This document shows positions 17,881 through 25,447 of a DNA stretch of 64,000 nucleotides, in pieces. The translations under genes were made by a program, and so were the position numbers. Every line of letters begins with the position of its first letter. Positions within the stretch are counted from its first letter, which is position 1. A model generated the notes under the pieces. The model worked only from the letters and a program-made list of their open reading frames with translations. It searched no databases and had not been told where the DNA came from. This DNA comes from Anaerovibrio lipolyticus LB2005 (GTDB lineage: Bacteria > Bacillota > Negativicutes > Selenomonadales > Selenomonadaceae), in NCBI RefSeq assembly GCF_000621545.1, contig NZ_JHYA01000007.1, forward strand, positions 62,001-126,000. The letters are read 5' to 3'.

Positions 17881-18621
17881 ATGGAAACTCGTTTTGAAAG
17901 GACAGAGCTGCTTCTGGGAGAAGCGGCTCTGACGAAGATGTCCGGTAGCCGTGTAGTTGTTTTTGGTGTTGGTGGTGTTGGTTCATATACCGTTGAAGCC
18001 TTGGCCAGATGCGGTATCGGGCATTTTTTGCTTATAGACAATGATGTAGTCAGTGTAAGCAATATCAACCGGCAGTTACATGCACTCACAAGTACAGTGG
18101 GGCAGTACAAGACCAGGCTTATGGCTGAACGCATAAAGGAGATTAATCCAAAGGCGGTGGTAGAAACAATTGAGGATTTTTATCTGCCAGATAACCGGGA
18201 TAAATTCCTCAAGGGGAAGATTGATTATATTGTGGATGCCATAGACACAGTGACAGCCAAAATAGACTTGGCTGTGCAGGCTGATAAAATGGGAATACCG
18301 ATTATCAGCAGCATGGGAGCTGGCAATAAGCTGAATCCGGCAGAATTTGAGGTTTCGGATATATATAAAACCAGCGTGTGTCCCTTGGCAAGAGTGATGC
18401 GTCAGAAGCTGAAAAAGCTGGGAGTGAAGAAGCTTAAGGTGGTCTATTCCAAAGAAGAACCTATTAAGCCAAAGAAAAAATCTGGGGAGACAGATGATAT
18501 TTCCAATGGTGCATCAAAAAAGGCTGTTCCAGGCAGCGTGTCGTTCGTTCCTTCAGTTGCCGGCCTTATCGTAGCCAGTGAGGTAGTGAAGGATCTGTGT
18601 AATGGGTTAATTGAACGATAA
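17881..18621 (+). CDS. tcdA: tRNA threonylcarbamoyladenosine dehydratase
   Basis: A 246-residue E1-like enzyme of the ThiF/MoeB fold. TcdA activates the carboxyl of t6A37 in tRNA with ATP and cyclises it to ct6A. The ATP-binding glycine motif VFGVGGVGSYTVEALARCGIG (split here: VFGVGGVGS near residues 27-35) and IDNDVVSVSNINRQ are visible, as is the C-terminal VPSVAGLIVASEVV helix. Length is typical. No good Shine-Dalgarno precedes ATG 17881; the gene is 11 bases after the FtsZ-like stop and may depend on translational coupling. Together with MtaB, encoded at 39.4 kb, it could produce the doubly modified ms2ct6A known from Bacillus. Confidence 0.93.
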   Translation: METRFERTELLLGEAALTKMSGSRVVVFGVGGVGSYTVEALARCGIGHFLLIDNDVVSVSNINRQLHALTSTVGQYKTRLMAERIKEINPKAVVETIEDFYLPDNRDKFLKGKIDYIVDAIDTVTAKIDLAVQADKMGIPIISSMGAGNKLNPAEFEVSDIYKTSVCPLARVMRQKLKKLGVKKLKVVYSKEEPIKPKKKSGETDDISNGASKKAVPGSVSFVPSVAGLIVASEVVKDLCNGLIER

Positions 18622-18685
18622 AATTAGCCTTGGTTTGGTTATTTCCGTGTATACATTATAATTTAACAATTTTGTTATATCTACT

Positions 18686-18714
18686 ATGACAATAAAATAA
18701 TATTATGATATAAT
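18686..18714 (+). promoter_or_regulatory. Predicted promoter of the TRAP transporter operon
   Basis: ATGACA (18686-18691), a 17-base spacer and TATAAT (18709-18714), 67 bases before the solute-binding protein gene. Confidence 0.65.
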
Positions 18715-18781
18715 ATTATTTGTTGTATGCCAAAACTTTATAAGGGGTTTTGAGGTGTAAATGTATAAGGAGGAATAAGAA

Positions 18782-19732
18782 ATGAAACTGTTTGGCAAAC
18801 TTTCTCTGTTAAGCGTCATGCTGGTGACAATTATTGCACTGGTTGCAGGTTGCGGCGGCGATGGCGGTAAGAAATTCCTGAACATTGCTACTGGTGGTAC
18901 TGCTGGTACCTACTATCCAATCGGTGGCGCAATGTCTGAGATCCTGAACAATGAGATTAAGGGCATGAACGCAAGCGCTCAGAGTACTGGTGCAACTGTA
19001 GCAAACATCAATATGTTGAAAGAAGGTCAGGTGGATCTGGCTATCGTTCAGAACGATATTACCTACTATGCTGCTAACGGCACAGAGATGTTCGAAGGCA
19101 AGAAGGTAGAAAACATTAAGGGTATTGCTACTCTGTATCCAGAGACCTGTCAGATTGTAACTCTTGATGGTAAGGGCATCAAGACAATTGCAGATTTGAA
19201 GGGCAAGCGCGTTGCTGTAGGTGCTATGGGTAGTGGTGCTGAGGCCAATGCACGTCAGATTCTCGCCGCTTATGGCATTACTTATGATGATATTGATGAG
19301 CAGTTCCTTTCCTTCAGTGAGGCTGCAAGCGCATTAAAGGACGGTAACGTTGATGCAGCATTCCTCACCGCTGGTTATCCTACTGCTGCAGTACAGGATA
19401 TCGCTTCCCAGAACAAGGTTCGTCTGCTTCCTGTAGAGGCTGCAAAGGCTGATGCTTTGATTGCCAAGTATCCATTCTACACCAAGGTTACTATTCCAGC
19501 AGGTACTTATGGCATGACTGAGCCAGTAGAGGCTATTTCTGTTATGGCTATGCTCGTATGCTCTGACAAGGTTGACGATGCTCTTGGTTATGAAATCACC
19601 AAGGCTCTCTTCACTCACCTTGATCGCATTCAGGCAGCACATGCAGCAGCAAAGGCTATTAGCAAGGAAGGCGCAGTTAAGGGTATGCCAATTCCTATGA
19701 ATGCCGGTGCTGAGAAGTTCTTTAAAGAGTAA
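18782..19732 (+). CDS. TAXI-family TRAP transporter solute-binding lipoprotein
   Basis: A 316-residue periplasmic binding protein of the TAXI type. The N-terminal signal ends in the lipobox VAGC with Cys24, so it is probably lipid-anchored. The family start FLNIATGGTAGTYYPIGGAM and the QSTGATVANINML and LAIVQNDITYYA segments are clear. TAXI-TRAP systems take up organic acids such as glutamate or 2-oxoglutarate in a few studied cases; the ligand here is unknown. Codon choice is biased as in highly expressed genes. It is followed by the DUF1850 gene and the fused permease, the usual TAXI operon order. A strong predicted promoter precedes it. Confidence 0.93.
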   Translation: MKLFGKLSLLSVMLVTIIALVAGCGGDGGKKFLNIATGGTAGTYYPIGGAMSEILNNEIKGMNASAQSTGATVANINMLKEGQVDLAIVQNDITYYAANGTEMFEGKKVENIKGIATLYPETCQIVTLDGKGIKTIADLKGKRVAVGAMGSGAEANARQILAAYGITYDDIDEQFLSFSEAASALKDGNVDAAFLTAGYPTAAVQDIASQNKVRLLPVEAAKADALIAKYPFYTKVTIPAGTYGMTEPVEAISVMAMLVCSDKVDDALGYEITKALFTHLDRIQAAHAAAKAISKEGAVKGMPIPMNAGAEKFFKE

Positions 19733-19738
19733 GAGAAT

Positions 19739-20275
19739 ATGAAAGCTATGGGAGCTGTTATAGAAGCTATTCTTTCAGCTCCCCTTTTTAAAATGATAAA
19801 AAGAATACTTGTATCATGTATACTGGTATTGGTCTTGTGCTGTACCGGTTGGTGGCTGACAAGGCCAATGCTCAGTATATATGGAAATGAAACTCAAAAA
19901 GTTGTAACTATGAATGTTACACCAGAAACCAAACTGGAAATAAGCTTTATACATTCAGTACAAAAGACTTTAGTGGAGGAGTTTCTCGTCCCCGATGAGA
20001 AGCTAAAAGGTTTTGTGCTGAATTCCACCAAATATCATTCCTTTGGTGTTGGATTGCCTTTTATGGAGTCAGATGGTGCCTTTCGACAGGAAGGAAATGC
20101 CTTTATTATGGATGATATGAACCGTCACTTCAATGAATTGAACCTGCGTACTGGAGTGGGTACTAAGCTGACGGTTACGGTTGATGATCAGAAATTTGAG
20201 CTTTATGAAATGTTTGAGCCTGGTCAAAAAATAGATATTGTTATTATACCTAGATATAAGACCTTTTTAAGGTAA
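19739..20275 (+). CDS. DUF1850 protein of the TAXI-TRAP operon
   Basis: A 178-residue protein with an N-terminal membrane anchor (about residues 20-45) and an outward domain with ISFIHSVQKT and SFGVGLPFMESDGA, which are DUF1850 hallmarks. Such proteins are regularly encoded between the TAXI binding protein and the permease; their role is not known. The start is uncertain: ATG 19739 has only a weak AAGAG, and the first 18 codons coincide with a terminator-like hairpin (19750-19789). ATG 19793 (MIKRILVSC) would start at the membrane anchor but has no Shine-Dalgarno. Confidence 0.82.
   Translation: MKAMGAVIEAILSAPLFKMIKRILVSCILVLVLCCTGWWLTRPMLSIYGNETQKVVTMNVTPETKLEISFIHSVQKTLVEEFLVPDEKLKGFVLNSTKYHSFGVGLPFMESDGAFRQEGNAFIMDDMNRHFNELNLRTGVGTKLTVTVDDQKFELYEMFEPGQKIDIVIIPRYKTFLR
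19750..19789 (+). terminator. Terminator-like hairpin inside the TRAP operon
   Basis: GGGAGCTG (19750-19757) pairs with CAGCTCCC (19776-19783), followed by C and five T. It lies 17 bases after the binding-protein stop and overlaps the 5' end of the DUF1850 frame, so it probably attenuates the membrane genes relative to the binding protein. Confidence 0.75.
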
Positions 20276-20301
20276 CGGTAAGAAGGAGGGATTATACAGC
20301 T

Positions 20302-22239
20302 ATGGCAGAAGAAAAAGATGAAAAAGAACTGGCCGCCGAAGTGCTGAAAAAGTACGATAAAGAGTCAGATACTATGCTGTATACAGGGGTTATGGCCAAG
20401 ATCGTTTCGGCCATTGCAATTACGTTTTCAGTATTCCAGTTATATACCGCTATCTTTGGTGTACTGGATGCCCAGCTCCAGAGAGCTGTGCATTTAGGGT
20501 TCGCCTTGGCGCTGTCATATTTACTTTATCCTACCAGAAAATCCTGGTCCAGAACCAAAGTCCACCCATTTGATGTACTTCTGTCAATATTGGGTGCTGC
20601 AGCACCTGCTTACATCTGTATTATGTACCGTGAGCTGGCCATGCGTGCTGGTATGGTAACACCTACAGATATGATAATTGGTGTTCTCGGTCTGCTGCTG
20701 GTGGTGGAGGCCACTCGCCGTGTAGTTGGTATCCCAATGGTTGTTGTGGTGTTGGTATTTTTAACTTACGCATTTGCAGGACCTTATATGCCTGGTGTTC
20801 TTGCTCACAGAGGATTGTCCATAGAACAGCTGGTAGGTCACTTGTATTTTACTACTGAGGGTATTTTTGGTATTCCGTTGGGTGTATCGTCGACCTTCAT
20901 ATTCCTGTTTATTTTGTTTGGTGCTTATCTGGAATCAACTGGATTGGGCAAATTCTTTATTGATATTGCTAATGCAATTGCTGGTTGGGCCAGTGGCGGC
21001 CCGGCAAAGGTAGCTGTACTTTCCAGTGCTCTTATGGGTACTGTATCCGGAAGCTCCGTTGCCAATGTTGCCGGCACTGGAAGCTTTACTATCCCAATGA
21101 TGAAAAAGCTGGGCTATCGCAAGGAATTTGCGGGAGCAGTTGAGGCCGCATCCTCCACTGGTGGTCAGCTGATGCCACCAGTAATGGGCGCTGCTGCATT
21201 TCTCATGGCGGAGTTTGTAGGTGTGCCTTATATTGATATCGTCGCAGCTGCTGTAATTCCAGCAATTTTGTACTTTACAGGCTTGTGGCTGGGGGTTCAT
21301 CTGGAAGCCAAGCGCAATAATTTGAAGGGTGTACCTCGTGATCAGCTGCCAAAGGCATGGGTTATCTTCAAGGAACGCGGTCATTTGGCTATTCCGCTGG
21401 TAGTTATTGTTTATCTGTTGGTAACCGGTTATACTCCAATGCGTGCTGCACTGGTAGCAATTGTGCTTTCTATTGTGGCATCTGCTTTAAGAAAGTCCAC
21501 CCGCATGAAGCCAATCGAGATTATCAAGGGCTTGGAGGCTGGTGCCCGTAATGTATTGGGCGTTGTTATTGCATGTGCTTCCGCAGGTATCATTATTGGT
21601 GTTGTAACCAAGACTGGTATTGGCTTGAAGCTGGCATCTGGTCTCTTGGCATTGTCCGGAGGCAATTTGCTCCTTACAATGTTCTTTACCATGATTACTT
21701 CAATCATTTTGGGCATGGGCGTTCCTACCACCGCAAACTACGTAATTACATCAACTATTGCGGCTCCGGCTCTTGTGCAGATGGGTGTACCAGTATTGGC
21801 TGCCCACATGTTCGTGTTCTACTTCGGAATAATTGCGGATGTAACACCACCTGTAGCCTTGGCGGCCTATGCGGCCTCGGGTATCAGTGGTGGTAAACCG
21901 CTGATGACAGGTGTAAATGCGTCGAAGCTGGCTATAGGAGCCTTCATCATACCATATATATTTGTAATGTCGCCAATGATATTGATGATAAATGCCACGG
22001 CCTTTGGATTAATATTCTCCACGGTCACGGCAATATTGGGAATGGTGGGTGTAAGCTCTGCAATGATTGGCTATCTGGCAGATCACAGCAAGCCTATTGA
22101 AAGAGTTATCCTCTTTGTAGGTGGTATTTTGATGATCATTCCTGGTGTTGAAACCGATATTCCAGGTATGATTATTCTCATGGCAATTTTGCTGTTGCAG
22201 AGAAAACGTCACAAGGATTCTGAACCTGTTGGTGCATAA
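20302..22239 (+). CDS. TRAP transporter permease, fused 4TM/12TM type (TAXI)
   Basis: A 645-residue integral membrane protein in which the small DctQ-like and large DctM-like TRAP subunits are fused, as is normal for TAXI systems. A hydrophilic N-terminus of about 25 residues is followed by the small-subunit helices (about 30-165) and the large domain with GTVSGSSVANVAGTGSFTIPMM and STGGQLMPPVMGAAAFLM, motifs of the ion-coupled elevator core. The later GMGVPTTANYVITST segment repeats the pattern. Transport is driven by a sodium or proton gradient. Start ATG 20302 behind AAGGAGG. It ends the operon before a strong terminator. Confidence 0.95.
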   Translation: MAEEKDEKELAAEVLKKYDKESDTMLYTGVMAKIVSAIAITFSVFQLYTAIFGVLDAQLQRAVHLGFALALSYLLYPTRKSWSRTKVHPFDVLLSILGAAAPAYICIMYRELAMRAGMVTPTDMIIGVLGLLLVVEATRRVVGIPMVVVVLVFLTYAFAGPYMPGVLAHRGLSIEQLVGHLYFTTEGIFGIPLGVSSTFIFLFILFGAYLESTGLGKFFIDIANAIAGWASGGPAKVAVLSSALMGTVSGSSVANVAGTGSFTIPMMKKLGYRKEFAGAVEAASSTGGQLMPPVMGAAAFLMAEFVGVPYIDIVAAAVIPAILYFTGLWLGVHLEAKRNNLKGVPRDQLPKAWVIFKERGHLAIPLVVIVYLLVTGYTPMRAALVAIVLSIVASALRKSTRMKPIEIIKGLEAGARNVLGVVIACASAGIIIGVVTKTGIGLKLASGLLALSGGNLLLTMFFTMITSIILGMGVPTTANYVITSTIAAPALVQMGVPVLAAHMFVFYFGIIADVTPPVALAAYAASGISGGKPLMTGVNASKLAIGAFIIPYIFVMSPMILMINATAFGLIFSTVTAILGMVGVSSAMIGYLADHSKPIERVILFVGGILMIIPGVETDIPGMIILMAILLLQRKRHKDSEPVGA

Positions 22240-22262
22240 CATTTAATTTCATGAAAAATAGT

Positions 22263-22306
22263 ACCCTGAATTACTTTTAAAATGTAATTCAGGGTGCTTC
22301 TTTTTT
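22263..22306 (+). terminator. Intrinsic terminator after the TRAP operon
   Basis: A perfect 12-bp stem, ACCCTGAATTAC (22263-22274) with GTAATTCAGGGT (22284-22295), followed by TTCTTTTTT. Confidence 0.93.
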
Positions 22307-22384
22307 AGCTAAAAATATTGAATTAACAGGGGAATTTGTATATCATTGTATATAAGAGTGCTAGTATCTGCGATTGGGGGATGA

Positions 22385-24112
22385 GTGATATCAATGAATA
22401 AGCGTACGAATATCCCACAAGGCTCTATTCTCAGACGAATATCCTTATTTTTCAAAATGATTCAGCGAACCACGGATGATTACTATTTTGCTACGGACAT
22501 TGATGAGAATCTGATTACTGTGTCGGCGAATATGGTCAATGATTTTGAGGTTCCCAGTGAGTGCTTCTACGATATGGATCGTTATTGGACCCCGTTGATT
22601 CATCCGGATGATTTGGACGGTTTTTATGAATCCATGAAGATACCGGAATCCAGAAAGGCTAATATTGGTCACGATTATGAATATCGTGTGAAGAACAGAA
22701 AAGGAGATTACGTATGGGTGCGTTGTCGGGGGCAGTATGCCTTTGATACCCGTACGGATAAGCCTTTCTTGTTTCTTGGCTGTATCAAAAAGCTGGCCCA
22801 GAGGAATCATGCCGATGAGCTTACGGGATTGCTGAACAAGTATCAATTTGAACATGCTGTCAAGGTAGCCTTGAACCGGTATCGCGTGGATGGAACCGGC
22901 GGGGCTCTGATGGTGCTCGGAATCGATAATTTTAAAATTGTTAATGAAACCTATAACCGTCACTACGGTGATGAGGTGCTGAAGCTGGCTGCAAAGATGA
23001 TATCAGATGTATTACCAGCTGGGGTAATGCTGTATAAGATGGACGGTGACGAATTCGCCCTGGTTATACAGGATGTGGACACAGAAAAGGTTGAAGATAT
23101 TTACGGAAGTATTCAGAAAAGCTTTGCCCGTCCTCATAATATTGACGGCAAGCAATTTTTCTGTACTGTTTCCTGTGGTACTGTGTTGTTCCCTCAGGCT
23201 GGCAAGGACTATCTGGTTCTTCATAAGCATGCAGAGGCTGCCTTGGATTTGGCCAAAAAGGATGGTAAAAACAAGAATTGTATTTTCTCAAAGGAGAACT
23301 ACAATCGCTGGATACGTTCACTGAGTATGCGTGATGATCTCAGGGTAAGTATTGAGCGGGGCTGTGAAGGATTTTCTCTGTTTTATCAGCCCCAGGTCAG
23401 CGCCAAGGAAAATAGAATTATTGGTGCGGAGGCTTTGCTTCGTTGGCGCAATCCTAAGGGACGCATGGTTTCACCAATGGAATTTATCCGTATTCTTGAG
23501 GAAACTAAGATGATTATTCCGGTGGGACACTGGATTTTTGAAACTGCTGTTAAGCAATGCAAGGAGTGGCAGAAGATTAATCCGGACATGAGCATCAGCA
23601 TCAATTTGTCCTATGAGCAGATTAAGGATGCTTCCTTCAAGGATTTTGTGGTGGATTGTCTAAAGCGGTATGAGATTGCCCCGGAGCAAATCGTGCTGGA
23701 GCTGACGGAATCAACCATCGTGTCTGACTGGAGCAATATTAACCGCCAGTTTGATGATTTCCGCAAGCTGGGTATAAGGATTGCCATGGATGATTTTGGT
23801 ACAGGCTATTCTTCTTTGGCTTATTTGAAAAATTTGTCCTGTGATATCGTAAAGATTGACCGGGCCTTTGTTACTCACATTACAGAGAAGGATAATGCCT
23901 TTGACCGTCGACTTGTAGGGGTTACTGTGGATTTGTGCCATAGTGTTAATATCAAGTGTTGTATAGAAGGCGTGGAAACCGAGGAGGAATATGCCCTCCT
24001 TAGGGATATATGCCATGCTGACTGTATTCAGGGATATTTGTTTGGTCGTCCTGAGTCGCCGGAAAACTTCGAATTGAAATATTTTAAAGGTGAATCCACC
24101 CGCGCGGAATAG
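22385..24112 (+). CDS. PAS-GGDEF-EAL protein (c-di-GMP turnover)
   Basis: A 575-residue cytoplasmic signalling protein with no membrane segment. A PAS domain (about 25-125, PAC end DYVWVRCRGQYAFD) is followed by a GGDEF domain and an EAL domain. The diguanylate cyclase signature reads DGDEF (220-224) rather than GGDEF, so cyclase activity is doubtful. The EAL domain keeps EALLRW (349-354), the Asn in SINLSYEQ, the Glu in ELTES, DDFGTG (469-474), the Lys in VKIDRAF and the Glu in EGVETEEEY, so a working c-di-GMP phosphodiesterase is expected. GTG 22385 lies only 4 bases after GGGGG at 22376-22380, and ATG 22394 lies 13 bases after it; either could start. Confidence 0.92.
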   Translation: MISMNKRTNIPQGSILRRISLFFKMIQRTTDDYYFATDIDENLITVSANMVNDFEVPSECFYDMDRYWTPLIHPDDLDGFYESMKIPESRKANIGHDYEYRVKNRKGDYVWVRCRGQYAFDTRTDKPFLFLGCIKKLAQRNHADELTGLLNKYQFEHAVKVALNRYRVDGTGGALMVLGIDNFKIVNETYNRHYGDEVLKLAAKMISDVLPAGVMLYKMDGDEFALVIQDVDTEKVEDIYGSIQKSFARPHNIDGKQFFCTVSCGTVLFPQAGKDYLVLHKHAEAALDLAKKDGKNKNCIFSKENYNRWIRSLSMRDDLRVSIERGCEGFSLFYQPQVSAKENRIIGAEALLRWRNPKGRMVSPMEFIRILEETKMIIPVGHWIFETAVKQCKEWQKINPDMSISINLSYEQIKDASFKDFVVDCLKRYEIAPEQIVLELTESTIVSDWSNINRQFDDFRKLGIRIAMDDFGTGYSSLAYLKNLSCDIVKIDRAFVTHITEKDNAFDRRLVGVTVDLCHSVNIKCCIEGVETEEEYALLRDICHADCIQGYLFGRPESPENFELKYFKGESTRAE

Positions 24113-24151
24113 AGTGTTTTTGTAAAGTTGTAGTTTGTTTTAGGAGATTTT

Positions 24152-24649
24152 ATGCCAAGAGATAAGGAAGAAATGCCGGAGATTACCCTATTGGGCAATC
24201 AGAATACTAAATATGGTTTCGAATATGATTCGGGGGTGCTGGAGACCTTTGATAACAAGCATCCAGACAATGACTATTGGGTAAAGTTCAACTGTCCTGA
24301 ATTTACTTCCCTGTGCCCTATTACAGGGCAGCCGGATTTTGCTACCATCTATATTTCCTATGTACCTGATATTAAGATGGTGGAAAGCAAGTCACTGAAG
24401 CTGTATTTGTTCAGTTTCCGCAATCATGGTGATTTCCATGAGGATGTGGTGAATATTATCAAGAAGGATCTTATTAAGCTTATGAACCCAAAGTATATTG
24501 AGGTGTGGGGCAAGTTCCTTCCAAGGGGGGGTATTTCCATTGATCCTTATACCAACTATGGTCGCCCTGGAACCAAGTTTGAGGAGCTGGCCTGGCACAG
24601 ATTTCAGCAGCATGATTTGGCCTTTATGGACAAAGTGGATAACCGATAA
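24152..24649 (+). CDS. queF: NADPH-dependent 7-cyano-7-deazaguanine reductase
   Basis: A 165-residue unimodular QueF of the Bacillus type. It reduces preQ0 to preQ1 with two NADPH on the way to queuosine in tRNA. The signature [17 protein letters not shown] contains the cysteine that forms the thioimide with the nitrile and the proton-donating aspartate; [20 protein letters not shown] is the NADPH-binding motif of the family. No other que gene is adjacent and no preQ1 riboswitch was seen in the 39-base gap. The start at ATG 24152 follows TTTTAGGAGATTTT. It ends before a terminator. Confidence 0.96.
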   Translation: MPRDKEEMPEITLLGNQNTKYGFEYDSGVLETFDNKHPDNDYWVKFNCPEFTSLCPITGQPDFATIYISYVPDIKMVESKSLKLYLFSFRNHGDFHEDVVNIIKKDLIKLMNPKYIEVWGKFLPRGGISIDPYTNYGRPGTKFEELAWHRFQQHDLAFMDKVDNR

Positions 24650-24672
24650 AATAATTATTAATGAGTGTTTAG

Positions 24673-24708
24673 AATACTCCTGTATATTTTATGCAGGGGT
24701 ATTTTTTT
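24673..24708 (+). terminator. Intrinsic terminator after queF
   Basis: AATACTCCTGTAT (24673-24685) pairs, with some G-U pairs, with ATGCAGGGGTATT (24691-24703), followed by a T run. Confidence 0.88.
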
Positions 24709-24741
24709 ACATTAAAATAGAAAAATAAATAGAGTATCATA

Positions 24742-24769
24742 TTGAAAATATTTAATAATGATATATAAT
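24742..24769 (+). promoter_or_regulatory. Predicted promoter for comEA
   Basis: TTGAAA (24742-24747), a 16-base spacer and TATAAT (24764-24769), 24 bases before the comEA ATG. Confidence 0.6.
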
Positions 24770-24793
24770 TTAATTAAAAAAGAAGGTGAGAAC

Positions 24794-25393
24794 ATGGATA
24801 TTGTTAAAAAATCACTACTAATGTTAGCGGGGATATTATTACTTGCAGTTGGTATAATCTATTGGCAACTGGGCAGTGATGAAAACCTTGAAAACGGGGC
24901 AACCAGCGGACAGACACTGGATAATACCACAGAGGAGCGTGGTGGAGCAGCTAATATTGCAGTATATGTTTGTGGGGCGGTGAAGAATCCTGGAGTAGTG
25001 CTGCTAAGTCCCAACAGTCGTGTGGGAGATGCCATAAACAGTTGTGGAGGCCTGCTTCCCAATGCCAATGCAGAAAACATTAATTTGGCGGAGGGGATTA
25101 AGGATGGGATGCAGATAAAGGTACAGTCAAGGAATATGAATCCCGGTAGTGAGGGAATGGGGCAGGGGACTGCCTTACCAGGAAAAGGGGAATCGGCTGA
25201 TGGCAAAATCAATATCAACACAGCCGGCATTGAGGAATTGACAAGGATTCCAGGTGTAGGCAAGGCAACAGCCCAGAGAATAATTGATTACAGAGCTCAG
25301 AACGGTACTTTTGAGGATATAGAAGATTTAAAGAAAATCAAGGGGATTGGCAAGGCGAAGTTTGAAAAAATGGCGCCTAAAATAACCATTTAA
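24794..25393 (+). CDS. comEA: ComEA family DNA-binding competence protein
   Basis: A 199-residue protein with one N-terminal membrane anchor (about 7-25), an SLBB domain (about 55-115, starting at IAVYVCGAVKNPGVV) and a C-terminal helix-hairpin-helix pair (KININTAGIEELTRIPGVG and the FEDIEDLKKIKGIGKAK region). ComEA binds incoming double-stranded DNA outside the cytoplasmic membrane and hands it to ComEC. ATG 24794 is chosen over the in-frame ATG at 24758, because AAGGTGAG lies just before it while the earlier ATG overlaps the -10 region. comEC follows about 50 bases later, so DNA uptake genes form a pair. Confidence 0.93.
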   Translation: MDIVKKSLLMLAGILLLAVGIIYWQLGSDENLENGATSGQTLDNTTEERGGAANIAVYVCGAVKNPGVVLLSPNSRVGDAINSCGGLLPNANAENINLAEGIKDGMQIKVQSRNMNPGSEGMGQGTALPGKGESADGKININTAGIEELTRIPGVGKATAQRIIDYRAQNGTFEDIEDLKKIKGIGKAKFEKMAPKITI

Positions 25394-25447
25394 CTTGCTG
25401 ATATTTAAATGGGATTTATTCGATGCGGAAGAATGATGGAGAACAAT

